Shown here piece after piece: positions 10,157 to 18,359 of a DNA stretch of 64,000 nt. The DNA comes from Pseudomonas capeferrum (GTDB taxonomy: Bacteria > Pseudomonadota > Gammaproteobacteria > Pseudomonadales > Pseudomonadaceae): assembly GCF_013523055.1 (NCBI RefSeq), contig NZ_JAAMQM010000006.1, positions 124,001 to 188,000 on the forward strand, read 5' to 3'. Position 1 is the first letter of the stretch. Every line of letters begins with the position of its first letter. The notes under the pieces were generated by a model. It was not told the origin of the DNA. It saw only the letters and a list, made by a program, of their open reading frames with translations, and ran no database searches. A program made the position numbers and the translations under genes.

Positions 10157-10909
10157 TCATCCCTGTTCGTCGTCCGCCAGCAGTTCCAGGCGCAGACTGA
10201 TCAGACGCTTGATACCCCGGGTGACATGCGCCTCGGCCAAGGCGCCAGCCAGTACGGGATCGCCGCTGGCCAGCGCCTGCAGGATGGCGCGGTGTTCCTG
10301 TTCGATCACTGTCACGTCACCACCGCCCGCCGCTTCCAGCCAGAGCAATTCGCCGACCTCGGACTGCAGGCGCATCTCATGGTTGCTCAGGCGCAGTGAC
10401 TGCGCCGCGGCCGCCACCTCGATATGAAAACGCGCATCCGCCCGGTGCCGGGACTGACGCGTGGTCGCCAACTTGAGCGTCTCGATGTGCTGGGCAATAC
10501 GTGCCTGCTGCTCGGGCGAGCTGCGCTTGGCGGCCAACCGCGCGGCGGTGCCCGAGATGGCCAGCTGTTCATCGCCGAGGTCGCGAAGGTCCGGCCCGCT
10601 CATGTCGCGCAAGCGCTGCAGGAGCAGACCTTCGGGCAGCTCGACGGGCGCGCAGACGAAGCTGCCGCCATTGCGACCACGCCGGGTCTCGATCAGGCCG
10701 CGTTGGCGCAATACGACCAATGCCTCGCGCAGGGTCACGGTGGCGACGCCCAACTGCAAGGCCAGCTCGGATTCACTAGGCAACTGCTGCCCCTCGGCAA
10801 ACAGCCCAAGCTCGATGGCTTCGACCAGCCTGCGGGCTACCTCATCGGTCCGCCCTTCCTGGCGCAACCGGATGAAGGCGGTGTTACGGGCAGTATTCAG
10901 GGCACTCAT
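10157..10909 (-). CDS. GntR-family regulator, FadR/FCD subgroup
   Basis: This 250-residue DNA-binding protein has an N-terminal winged helix (about 20-90) with LPSESELALQLGVATVTLRE and GLIETRRGRNGGSFV. It is followed by an all-helical FCD ligand domain (ARFHIEVAAAAQSL, LLWLEAAGGGDV, EHRAILQALASGD, EAHVTRGIKRL). It is transcribed away from the aldehyde dehydrogenase gene, and the 262-base divergent gap holds the operator candidate at 11073-11090. It is the likely local regulator of the catabolic genes. The effector is unknown. Confidence 0.92.
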   Translation of the reverse strand: MSALNTARNTAFIRLRQEGRTDEVARRLVEAIELGLFAEGQQLPSESELALQLGVATVTLREALVVLRQRGLIETRRGRNGGSFVCAPVELPEGLLLQRLRDMSGPDLRDLGDEQLAISGTAARLAAKRSSPEQQARIAQHIETLKLATTRQSRHRADARFHIEVAAAAQSLRLSNHEMRLQSEVGELLWLEAAGGGDVTVIEQEHRAILQALASGDPVLAGALAEAHVTRGIKRLISLRLELLADDEQG

Positions 10910-11072
10910 TGCCTCTCCAAAGTCAGCAGTGCGATGGCTCGGCGCACATCGGCGCTAAAAATTCTGTTCCACATCTTATAGCGAATGGCGAGGCGCACGA
11001 TAGCGCACGTTGCACTTAACCAACGCAGAAAATACCGATCAAAGGTGAGTTGGCAAAATTCCAACATTAAGA

Positions 11073-11090
11073 TATGGTTTCATATGTTTA
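11073..11090 (-). promoter_or_regulatory. Candidate operator 1 of the FadR-type regulator
   Basis: Read on the minus strand the site is TAAACATATGAAACCATA. It contains the inverted half sites TATG-N4-CATA. The same word with two changes (16 of 18 identical) occurs at 12697-12714 upstream of the demethylase operon. Binding is inferred. Confidence 0.5.
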
Positions 11091-11171
11091 TGGGGTTCTG
11101 GCGGAACGCTGCGTTCACCTTTTTGCCCCCAGCTATCGTGATCTATCACCTACAAGACCAAGGAATACGCC

Positions 11172-12596
11172 ATGCAAACCAGACTCCTGATCAACGGCCA
11201 GTTGGTGGATGGCCAAGGCGAGCCGTATCCCGTGTACAACCCCTCCCTGGGCACCGTGCTGGTGGAAATCGCCGAAGCCAGCGGCGCCCAGGTCGATGCC
11301 GCCGTGCAAGCCGCCGATGACGCCTTCGACGCCTGGTCCCAGACCGCGCCGAAAGAGCGCGCCAACCTGCTGCTCAAGCTCGCCGACCGTATCGAGGCCG
11401 AGGCCGAGAACCTGGCCCGCCTGGAATCGCAGAACTGCGGCAAACCCTACCAGGCCGCGCTGAACGACGAGATCCCGGCCATCGCCGATGTGTTCCGCTT
11501 CTTCGCGGGCGCCAGCCGCTGCATGACGGGTTCGGCCGGAGGCGAGTACCTGCCGGGGCACACCTCGATGATTCGCCGCGATCCGCTCGGCGTGGTCGCA
11601 TCGATCGCCCCCTGGAACTATCCGCTGATGATGCTCGCCTGGAAGCTCGCCCCCGCGCTGGCGGCCGGTAACTGCGTGGTCCTCAAACCTTCCGAGCAGA
11701 CCCCGCTCACCGCCCTGGAACTGGCGCGGATCATGGCCGAGCTGTTCCCGGCCGGTGTGGTCAACATCCTCTTCGGACGCGGCCCGAGCGTGGGCGAGCC
11801 ACTGGTCAACCACCCCAAGGTGCGCCTGGTGTCGCTGACCGGCTCGGTCGCGACCGGGGCACGGATCATCGCCAGTACCGCCAGCAGTGTGAAGCGTACC
11901 CACATGGAGCTGGGCGGCAAGGCGCCGGTGCTGATCTTCGACGATGCCGACATCGATGCCGCCGTCGAAGGCATCCGTGCGTTCGGCTTCTACAACGCCG
12001 GTCAGGACTGCACCGCGGCTTGCCGCCTGTACGTGCAGGACGGCGTCTACGACACATTCGTGAGCAAGCTTGGCGAGGCGGTGGCCAGCCTGCGCCATGG
12101 CCTGCAGAATGACCCCGAGACCGAACTCGGCCCGCTGATCACTCGCGATCACCTGCAGCGCGTAGAGGGCTTCGTCGAGCGCGCCAAGGCCCAGCCGCAT
12201 ATTCGCGTCATCACCGGCGGCAAGCGAGTCGATGGCCCTGGCTTCTTCTTCGAACCGACCGTGCTCGCGGACGCTCGCCAGGATGATGAGATCGTCCAGC
12301 GAGAAGTATTCGGTCCGGTGATCAGCATCACGCGCTTCAGCGATGAGACGCAGGCCCTGGCTTACGCCAACGACTCGGACTACGGCCTGGCCTCTTCCGT
12401 ATGGACCCGCGACGTAGGGCGCGCCAACCGTCTGGCCGCGCGACTGCAGTACGGCTGCACCTGGGTCAACACGCACTTCATGCTGGTCAGCGAAATGCCC
12501 CACGGCGGCATGAAGCAGTCGGGTTACGGCAAGGACATGTCGATGTACGGGCTGGAAGACTACACCTGCGTGCGTCACGTGATGTTCAAGCACTGA
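11172..12596 (+). CDS. NAD-dependent aldehyde dehydrogenase, gamma-aminobutyraldehyde type
   Basis: This 474-residue ALDH superfamily enzyme oxidises an aldehyde to the acid. Visible blocks are [21 protein letters not shown] (substrate/cofactor region), [23 protein letters not shown], the general-base motif MELGGKAP near 240, the catalytic cysteine in [11 protein letters not shown] near 282, and QREVFGPVI. The pattern is closest to the aminobutyraldehyde/betaine aldehyde branch. It lies between the divergent regulator and the N-demethylase genes, so it may process the aldehyde released there. The ATG has AAGGAATACGCC upstream. Exact substrate is unproven. Confidence 0.93.
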   Translation: MQTRLLINGQLVDGQGEPYPVYNPSLGTVLVEIAEASGAQVDAAVQAADDAFDAWSQTAPKERANLLLKLADRIEAEAENLARLESQNCGKPYQAALNDEIPAIADVFRFFAGASRCMTGSAGGEYLPGHTSMIRRDPLGVVASIAPWNYPLMMLAWKLAPALAAGNCVVLKPSEQTPLTALELARIMAELFPAGVVNILFGRGPSVGEPLVNHPKVRLVSLTGSVATGARIIASTASSVKRTHMELGGKAPVLIFDDADIDAAVEGIRAFGFYNAGQDCTAACRLYVQDGVYDTFVSKLGEAVASLRHGLQNDPETELGPLITRDHLQRVEGFVERAKAQPHIRVITGGKRVDGPGFFFEPTVLADARQDDEIVQREVFGPVISITRFSDETQALAYANDSDYGLASSVWTRDVGRANRLAARLQYGCTWVNTHFMLVSEMPHGGMKQSGYGKDMSMYGLEDYTCVRHVMFKH

Positions 12597-12601
12597 TGCA
12601 G

Positions 12602-12640
12602 TGCGCGGCGCACCGCTTCGGTGCGCCGCGCATCACCTTT
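12602..12640 (+). terminator. Strong terminator after aldehyde dehydrogenase
   Basis: A 13-base stem TGCGCGGCGCACC / GGTGCGCCGCGCA encloses a five-base loop and is followed by a T-rich stretch. It separates the dehydrogenase transcript from the demethylase operon. Confidence 0.75.
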
Positions 12641-12696
12641 CTTACGCTTTCAAAACCTTAAACCGGCACAAAACACCCAGATTCGGTCTTCGATAT

Positions 12697-12714
12697 AAAA
12701 CATATAAAACCATA
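12697..12714 (+). promoter_or_regulatory. Candidate operator 2, upstream of the N-demethylase operon
   Basis: The site reads AAAACATATAAAACCATA. It matches operator 1 at 16 of 18 positions in the opposite orientation and lies 107 bases before the dmmA-like start. It suggests one regulator controls both transcripts. Confidence 0.5.
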
Positions 12715-12773
12715 GGCAATATGGCATGGGTTCTGCTTTCACCCTTGCATCAGCCTGAAAACCAGCCGTCATT

Positions 12774-12800
12774 GTTACCGCCAGGCACATCAGCGGTAAC
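12774..12800 (+). promoter_or_regulatory. Leader hairpin before dmmA-like gene
   Basis: GTTACCGC (12774-12781) and GCGGTAAC (12793-12800) are perfect eight-base arms around an 11-base loop, 20 bases before the start codon. It may be an RNA hairpin near the ribosome site or a dyad for a protein. No known class is recognised. Confidence 0.35.
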
Positions 12801-12820
12801 GGCTAAAGAGGTGTGTCACC

Positions 12821-13426
12821 ATGCTTATCACCGGTATCAAGAGCCGTCCGGTCTATGACCGACTGCAACCCATGACAGGTGGCCTGCGTCACTTGATCGC
12901 GGGCCAGGGCAGTGGCGGCGCGGCCATGCTGCGCCTGATCGCGGACATGTCGCCTAGCCAGCGCCAGCACAGCACCCTGCTCTACTCCACCGAGAGCTTT
13001 TCCGGCCACGACCACTTGCAAGCGCTGCGGGAACTGAAGGTTGCCGGGCTTGAGGTATTCCCCAGCAACCAGGCGCTGATCGAGGCCCTGGCCAGGAAGC
13101 TGAACGAGGCACACATGGGCACGCGCCTGTACCTGAGTGGCTCGGAGAGCTTCATCGGCACTGCCATGCAGGCCGCCAACGCAGTAGACCTCAATCGCGA
13201 CGAGGTACTGCGCGAACACAGCGGCACCCTCGTGCGACGCGTGTGGTGCGCCCACTGCGACACCTATACCGAGAACGTCACGCATCGCGTGTTCACCTGC
13301 CCCGGCTGCCAGCTCGACCTGGTGGTGCGCGATCACTATTCCCGCCGCCTGGCTGCCTTCCAGGGCATCAAGGCCGATGGCGAAGTCCCGGGCGAACTGC
13401 CAGCTGCCGAGGAGCTCGACACATGA
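12821..13426 (+). CDS. dmmA: Dimethylamine monooxygenase subunit DmmA-family protein
   Basis: This 201-residue protein starts MLITGIKSRPVYDRLQPMTG. It has a Rossmann-like middle (TRLYLSGSESFIGTAMQAA) and a C-terminal zinc-ribbon-like pair of CxxC motifs (WCAHCDTYTENV ... FTCPGCQLDL). This is the pattern of the small DmmA-type subunit of heme-dependent amine monooxygenases. GAGG lies upstream of the ATG. Its stop overlaps the next start (ATGA at 13423), so the genes are coupled. The substrate could be dimethylamine or another N-methyl compound. Confidence 0.85.
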   Translation: MLITGIKSRPVYDRLQPMTGGLRHLIAGQGSGGAAMLRLIADMSPSQRQHSTLLYSTESFSGHDHLQALRELKVAGLEVFPSNQALIEALARKLNEAHMGTRLYLSGSESFIGTAMQAANAVDLNRDEVLREHSGTLVRRVWCAHCDTYTENVTHRVFTCPGCQLDLVVRDHYSRRLAAFQGIKADGEVPGELPAAEELDT

Positions 13427-14391
13427 ATACCCACAACGGCACCCTCAGTGTCCGCGTTACCCGTATCGAACAGCTCACTCCGGAGATCAAGCGCTTCACC
13501 TTGAACGATCCCCAGGGCAAGCACCTGCCAGCGTTTTCCGGCGGCAGCCATGTGGTCGTGGTACTCGAAGAAGGCGAGAAGACCTATCGCAACGCCTATT
13601 CGCTGATGAGCTCGCCCTACGACTCCAGCGCCTACCAGATCGCAGTGCGGCGGGTCGACACAGGTCGTGGCGGCTCGCGCCTGCTGCATGACCAGGTGCG
13701 CGAAGGCGCGCTGCTGCAGATCCTGCAGCCCGCCAACCTGTTTCCGCTAGCCAAGCATGCCCGCCAGCATCTGTTCATCGCCGGAGGCGTCGGCATCACG
13801 CCGGTGTATTCGCAACTGGAGGAGCTGCAACTCAAGCAGGCCACTTTCGAACTGCACCTGGCCGTCCGCGGCCCGGAACACACTGCCCTGGGTCTGGAAC
13901 TCAAGGCCCGCTATGGCGAGAAGGTGCATCTCTACGTGCAGGGTCAGGCGGCGCGCATGGACATCCGCGGCATCCTCGCCGCCCGTCCACTGGGCAGCCA
14001 TGTGTATGTCTGTGGCCCCGACAGCATGATCGACGACACCCTCGACAGCGCTCATGCGCTGGGCTGGACCGATAGCCACATCCATTACGAACGCTTCGTC
14101 GAACAAGGCTCCACCGGCCAGCCATTCAGCGTCACCCTCGCGCGCCAGGGCGTGACCATCGAAGTGCCGGCCGAGCAATCGCTGCTCGAAGCCGCCGAGC
14201 AAGCCGGCTACCAGGTGCCTTACCTGTGCCGTGGGGGCGCCTGTGGGTACTGCGAGACCGAAGTGCTGGAAGTCGAGGGTGAGCTGGATCACCGCGACGA
14301 CTGGCTCAGCGAAGAAGACAAGCTCGGCAAGCGCAAATTCATGCCTTGCGTATCCCGCGCCAATTGCAGCCGCCTGGTCGTAGACCTCTGA
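13423..14391 (+). CDS. Flavin/2Fe-2S oxidoreductase (PDR/VanB type), electron-transfer subunit
   Basis: This 322-residue reductase passes electrons from NAD(P)H to the heme subunit of the amine monooxygenase. An N-terminal ferredoxin-reductase barrel has the flavin motif RNAYSLMSSP near 50. A nucleotide domain follows (HLFIAGGVGITPVYSQ, VYVCGPDSM), and a C-terminal plant-type ferredoxin domain has cysteines in CRGGACGYCE plus a late Cys in FMPCVSRA. The frame runs upstream to 13243, but the ATG at 13423 overlaps the dmmA-like stop and is the natural start. Family clear, partner inferred from the operon. Confidence 0.92.
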   Translation: MNTHNGTLSVRVTRIEQLTPEIKRFTLNDPQGKHLPAFSGGSHVVVVLEEGEKTYRNAYSLMSSPYDSSAYQIAVRRVDTGRGGSRLLHDQVREGALLQILQPANLFPLAKHARQHLFIAGGVGITPVYSQLEELQLKQATFELHLAVRGPEHTALGLELKARYGEKVHLYVQGQAARMDIRGILAARPLGSHVYVCGPDSMIDDTLDSAHALGWTDSHIHYERFVEQGSTGQPFSVTLARQGVTIEVPAEQSLLEAAEQAGYQVPYLCRGGACGYCETEVLEVEGELDHRDDWLSEEDKLGKRKFMPCVSRANCSRLVVDL

Positions 14392-14403
14392 GGAGAACAA
14401 CAA
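14391..14403 (+). promoter_or_regulatory. A-rich Hfq/Crc-type motif at the ribosome site
   Basis: AGGAG (14391-14395) is followed directly by AACAACAA (14396-14403), then G, then the ATG at 14405. AANAANAA beside a start codon is the known Hfq/Crc target used in Pseudomonas catabolite repression. A second A-rich stretch (AACAACAATAAA) follows this gene near 15451-15462. Confidence 0.5.
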
Positions 14404-14404
14404 G

Positions 14405-15451
14405 ATGACCGTATTCAAGCCGATCGAAACCTACGCCGACCAGGCCCCCGACCACACCTACCAGAACAGCCGCGAAGCGATCCTGCGCCTGCCCTTCCCT
14501 TATCCGGAAGACCATTACATGTACTCGATGAACGTCGAACCGCATGTACCGTTCGGCACCGGCGCGCTGCGTGGCCAGTTCGACATCGACGAGCATTACG
14601 TTTCCGAATGCCATCACCGTGCCCAGACCCTGGCCGCTCAGCCCGGCGTCCACTACGCCGCCCTGCCGCACATGATGGAAGCGCAGTGGGACCTGCTCGA
14701 GCTGTTGATGGAGTCGTACTCGCGCGATTACCCCGAGCACTTCACCCTGGAGAAGAGCGGTACCCAGTGGCACTGGATCAACCGCCCGCTGCAGATCGAC
14801 GACACCTTCACCTTCGGTGACGCCAGCACCCTGCCGATGGAACCGATGGAGTACATCACCCGCCAGGCCCAGGGCGAGTTCATTCTCCTGGAAGAGCGTG
14901 ACGATACCCTGGTGATGGGCGCGGGCATGGCCACCCAGCGGGCGGATTATTCGCTGCGTTTCAACCTGGGCATGAGCTTCATGGAGTTCCATGGTCCGGT
15001 TCCCAAGCTGCACGAGATGGGCATCCTGCAACGCGCCCTGAAATTCCTGCTGCGCCTGCGTCCGGGCCACCCGGTGCGTCGCACCAACTGGTCGATCACG
15101 GTCAATCCACGCCTGGAGACGTCAGCCGAAACCCTGCCGGACTGGGCGCCTGAGCGTACCCTCGTCACGGCCGAAAACGCCGGTGATCTGGTCAACCTGC
15201 GAATCGAGCTGCAGCCCTTGCATCGCCTGCCGCGCAGCAACGCGGTGCTGTTCCCGGTGCGCACCTACCTGGTCAGTCTCAAGCAGCTGGCCGAGTTCGC
15301 CCCGCAATGGGCCAAGCGCATGCACCGGGTGATCCGCGACCTGGACCAGGAGCTGGTGGACTACAAAGGCTTCACCCGCTATCGCGACGCGATGGTGACC
15401 TGGCTGTCGCAGTACGACGACGGCACGCCGGTGGATGAAAGCCAGCAATAA
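14405..15451 (+). CDS. Heme-dependent oxidative N-demethylase alpha subunit (DUF3445)
   Basis: This 348-residue protein has the family blocks FPYPEDHYMYSMNVEP, QRADYSLRFNLGMSFMEFHGPVP and RRTNWSITVNPRLE, and a C-terminal LVSLKQLAEFAPQWAKRM. Members bind heme in a PAS-like fold and oxidatively remove methyl groups from secondary amines with electrons from a flavin/iron-sulphur partner. It follows the reductase gene by 13 bases and completes a three-gene demethylase unit. Substrate is not proven from sequence. Confidence 0.88.
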   Translation: MTVFKPIETYADQAPDHTYQNSREAILRLPFPYPEDHYMYSMNVEPHVPFGTGALRGQFDIDEHYVSECHHRAQTLAAQPGVHYAALPHMMEAQWDLLELLMESYSRDYPEHFTLEKSGTQWHWINRPLQIDDTFTFGDASTLPMEPMEYITRQAQGEFILLEERDDTLVMGAGMATQRADYSLRFNLGMSFMEFHGPVPKLHEMGILQRALKFLLRLRPGHPVRRTNWSITVNPRLETSAETLPDWAPERTLVTAENAGDLVNLRIELQPLHRLPRSNAVLFPVRTYLVSLKQLAEFAPQWAKRMHRVIRDLDQELVDYKGFTRYRDAMVTWLSQYDDGTPVDESQQ

Positions 15452-15463
15452 CAACAATAAATC

Positions 15464-15486
15464 GAGCGCGCCTTAAGGGCGCGCCT
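15464..15486 (+). terminator. Hairpin between N-demethylase and MFS genes
   Basis: GCGCGCC and GGCGCGC flank a short loop centred on TTAAG. There is no T-run, so it may attenuate transcription or stabilise the upstream RNA rather than fully terminate. Confidence 0.4.
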
Positions 15487-15522
15487 CTGCCAACCGATGT
15501 GCTAGCCATCCGGGGATGCCCC

Positions 15523-16731
15523 ATGAAAACAATACGCAACTGCTTGCCCGAAAGTTGGAGTCTGGTGTTTTCCGCCGCTGGTTCGGCCTACGGGGTCGGC
15601 TTGCTCGGCCTCTGGGCATTGCCCTTCCTGATCAGCGCCATCATTCATGACTTGCAGCTCAACGAGGCGCAGGCCGGGCTGCTGATGTCCGCCGAGTTCG
15701 GCTTTACCATGCTCGCCTCGCTGGTGGTCGCACCGCTCATGGGCAGGGCGCCACGACGGACCCTGGCACTGGTGGGCACCGTGCTGGCAATCGCGGCCAA
15801 CCTGGCCAGCGCCAATATCGAGAGCATCTATACACTGGCGGCGGTGCGTTGTATCGCCGGCATCGGCGCCGGTCTGGCCCTGGCCTGCGGCAATGCTTCG
15901 GTCTCCAGCGCCAAGTACCCCGACCGTATCGCCGGCCACATGAACGTGCTGTCGGTGGTGCTGATGATCGTGGTGATGCTGGGCTACGCCAAGGTCATGG
16001 CCTTGTACGGCCTGTCAGGGCTCTACTACGCGATGGCCGCGACCATGGCCGTGATGCTGCTGGCCATTCCCGCCATGGCGCAGCGCGCACCGATCGCCGA
16101 CACGGCGCCTTTGCTGCCGGGCGCCAGCAAAGGCTCGGGCAATATCCTGCTGAGCCTGCCAGCGATCTGCATGATGCTGGCGATGTTCGTCTTCCAGGCC
16201 CGCGACACCATGGGCTGGGCGTTCGTCGAGCGGATCGGCACTCTGGTCGGCTACAGCGGTGACGAATTGGGCATGCTGCTCTCGTTCCAGTCCTTCATCG
16301 GCCTGATCGGGCCATTGCTGGCTGCCATGATCGGCAAGCGCTTCGGCATGAGCACCCCGGTGATACTGGCGATCCTGCTGACGGGTGGGACCAGCCTGGC
16401 GTATGTCCTGGGCGAGCACTCCAAGACCTTGTACACCGCCGGTGTGATGACCATCTGCATCACCTACTTCTACGCCCTGAGCTACCTCACCGGCCTGGCC
16501 GCGGAGCTCGATCGCGAGGGACGCGTGGTCGCGGCCGCCAGCAGCTTCCTCAGCCTGGGATTGGCGGTAGGGCCGGCGATCTCCGGCGGACTGATCTCGG
16601 TGGGTGGCTTTACCCTGGCGGCGTGGGGCATCGCGGTGACCGTGGTGCTGACCTTGCTGCTGGTCATCGTGCCGTTGGCGACCGTGCGACGCGAAGCTGC
16701 GGGCATCATGCCGATGGCTGCGGCGGCGTAG
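15523..16731 (+). CDS. MFS transporter of the N-demethylase cluster
   Basis: This is a 402-residue major facilitator with about twelve hydrophobic segments, for example VGLLGLWALPFLISAIIHDL, the inter-helix loop APLMGRAPRRTLAL after helix 2, and the matching C-terminal half around MIGKRFGMSTPVI. It is predicted to import the amine substrate or export a product. ATG 15523 is preceded by GGGGA at good spacing, while the TTG-started extension to 15499 is not. It lies 71 bases after the heme subunit on the same strand. Confidence 0.88.
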   Translation: MKTIRNCLPESWSLVFSAAGSAYGVGLLGLWALPFLISAIIHDLQLNEAQAGLLMSAEFGFTMLASLVVAPLMGRAPRRTLALVGTVLAIAANLASANIESIYTLAAVRCIAGIGAGLALACGNASVSSAKYPDRIAGHMNVLSVVLMIVVMLGYAKVMALYGLSGLYYAMAATMAVMLLAIPAMAQRAPIADTAPLLPGASKGSGNILLSLPAICMMLAMFVFQARDTMGWAFVERIGTLVGYSGDELGMLLSFQSFIGLIGPLLAAMIGKRFGMSTPVILAILLTGGTSLAYVLGEHSKTLYTAGVMTICITYFYALSYLTGLAAELDREGRVVAAASSFLSLGLAVGPAISGGLISVGGFTLAAWGIAVTVVLTLLLVIVPLATVRREAAGIMPMAAAA

Positions 16732-17018
16732 AGCAGTACGGCTGGCTGGAACCTGTCGGCTGTGTTGGAGCGCTGTTGCTCGGTCCATCACAGTCGATCC
16801 GACCACTACAATTCCACCAGTCCTTAATCCAGCGTTCAAGCCTGAAACACGTACAAAGTTTTGTACAACGCCGTCGGAGCGGTGCTGGATGTTGGTTCCC
16901 CGCCTTGCTTACGTACGTCTGGACCGATCCCACGATGGGCCAGGACGCTCGCCTTACAATCACCAACCAGGCACAGCTTGGGAGGCCTCGGTTTCCTCAC
17001 CGGGAAGGAATCAGTCAA

Positions 17019-17293
17019 ATGCAAACTCTAACGTTCAGTCAGGCGCGTGCCGGCCTGAAGCAAACAATGGACGATGTATGCCGGGATCACGAGCCGGTCG
17101 TCATTACGCGTCAGCGTGGCGAGCCGTAGTCTTGCGCTCTTTGGACGACTACAGCTCGATGGCCGAAACGATGTACCTGCTGGGTACGGAAGCCAACACC
17201 ACACACCTGCGCGAATCCATTGCACAACACAAGGCGGGGAAAATCTTCACCAAGGAGATTTCCCTGGTTGTCGAATCAGAAGCAGAAAAATAA
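17019..17293 (+). pseudogene. yefM: YefM-type antitoxin, frameshifted
   Basis: The frame opens MQTLTFSQARAGLKQTMDDV with a good AAGGA site, then hits TAG at 17127. Adding one G near 17126 restores VITRQRGEPVVLRSLDDYSS and the rest of a normal 91-residue YefM/Phd antitoxin ending at 17293. Its N-terminal DNA-binding half and C-terminal toxin-binding half are thus in different frames. The span is 275 bases, one short of a whole number of codons. It is either a real pseudogene or a base-call error. Confidence 0.85.
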
Positions 17294-17565
17294 ACACCAG
17301 GCCCGTGGTCCTAGCAAAGTTTCGTTTACCCTGCACGGGTGGGACGATTATCAACACTGGAAGAAAAACGATGCCGATATATCGGCATCGGTCGATCGCT
17401 TGATCAACGAAATCCTGCGGACCCCCTTCGCTGGTACCGGCAAGCCAAGGTTTGAAAGGCGATCTGTCCGGCTACGGGTCACGTCGAATTACCAAAGGGC
17501 ACCGTATTGTCTACTTCTATGAAGAGGGGACGCTGACTGTTCTCGCCTGTCGGCATCCTGACTAA
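17268..17565 (+). pseudogene. yoeB: YoeB-type RNase toxin, frameshifted
   Basis: From a TTG at 17268 the frame reads SNQKQKNKHQARGPSKVSF, TLHGWDDYQHWKKND and RTPFAGTGKP. It then shifts: one extra base near 17446-17449 must be dropped to give GLKGDLSGYGSRRITKGHR, IVYFYEEGTLTVLACRHPD and a stop at 17563. This is the full YoeB fold, with the catalytic region (the SRRIT...HR and late His) in the wrong frame. It overlaps the yefM end. As written the toxin would be inactive. Confidence 0.83.
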
Positions 17566-17722
17566 GGTTCGCATGCCTGATATGTACGAGGGGTAGACTG
17601 ATTGATCAAGAATGCAGGGCAGGCGTGATGAATTTCAGATCATGAGCGAAGACCGGCAAGCGCCATGCTAGGCTCTTTGTCGCTCGGCAATAAGGCCGGT
17701 ACCTTTCTACAAGGAAGTCCAA

Positions 17723-18241
17723 GTGACTATCAAGGCATGGATAATCAGAAACTTCACGATCAGCAAGGAACTGCAACAGGGTGCCAAGAGCGCGGCTGGA
17801 GAAACTCTAGCCCTGGTGATTTCAGCTTGCGTAGCTGGCTTCATGTATCTGGCGACCCTCTTTATCCCCATCTGGTTGGGCTTCATATCCTATATGATTG
17901 CGGTTGTGCTGCTGCTACTTGCGTTGTTTGTTATCAAACGACGTTCCAGCAAAGCCATCACGTTCTTCGTGACAAACCTGATTTCATCCCTCCTGTGCAT
18001 TGTCATTTCCCTCGAGTTCCTGAAGCTGTTCTCCACCTTGCTCTTGAACATTTTCTATCCTGATACTGCTCTTGCCGAAGTGCCTAAAGGCATTGCGGAT
18101 AGCGCCAGTCTCCATCCTGACCCCAAGATGGTTTTGATACTTATCGCTGTGACCTTCGCTATCTTGCTTGCCTATCGATGGGGCCAGGCGACCGCGACCA
18201 CACGATTGAAAGCGGCCGAGCCCGACAAAGCCGGAAAATGA
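17723..18241 (+). CDS. Hypothetical membrane protein
   Basis: I do not recognise this 172-residue protein. A GTG start with AAGGA eight bases upstream gives MTIKAWIIRNFTISKELQQG, a polar start. It is followed by about four hydrophobic segments (around 28-50, 52-70, 78-105 and 137-155) and a short polar tail. Base usage looks less GC-rich than its neighbours. It follows the decayed yefM-yoeB pair, so the stretch 16.8-18.3 kb may be acquired DNA. Confidence 0.65.
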   Translation: MTIKAWIIRNFTISKELQQGAKSAAGETLALVISACVAGFMYLATLFIPIWLGFISYMIAVVLLLLALFVIKRRSSKAITFFVTNLISSLLCIVISLEFLKLFSTLLLNIFYPDTALAEVPKGIADSASLHPDPKMVLILIAVTFAILLAYRWGQATATTRLKAAEPDKAGK

Positions 18242-18359
18242 CCTCTCCCTCGACAGCCTTCCCTGCAATGCTTTGAGCTTGGCCAAACTCAACCTGAATC
18301 CACCATCAACAGCAGATTCTGCCGCGCTTCCAGAGCGGCATGTTTTTCACCGCTGGACG

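Noticed and set aside
11133..12593. 486-residue minus-strand frame opposite the aldehyde dehydrogenase
   Set aside because: Shadow of a clear ALDH gene on the other strand.
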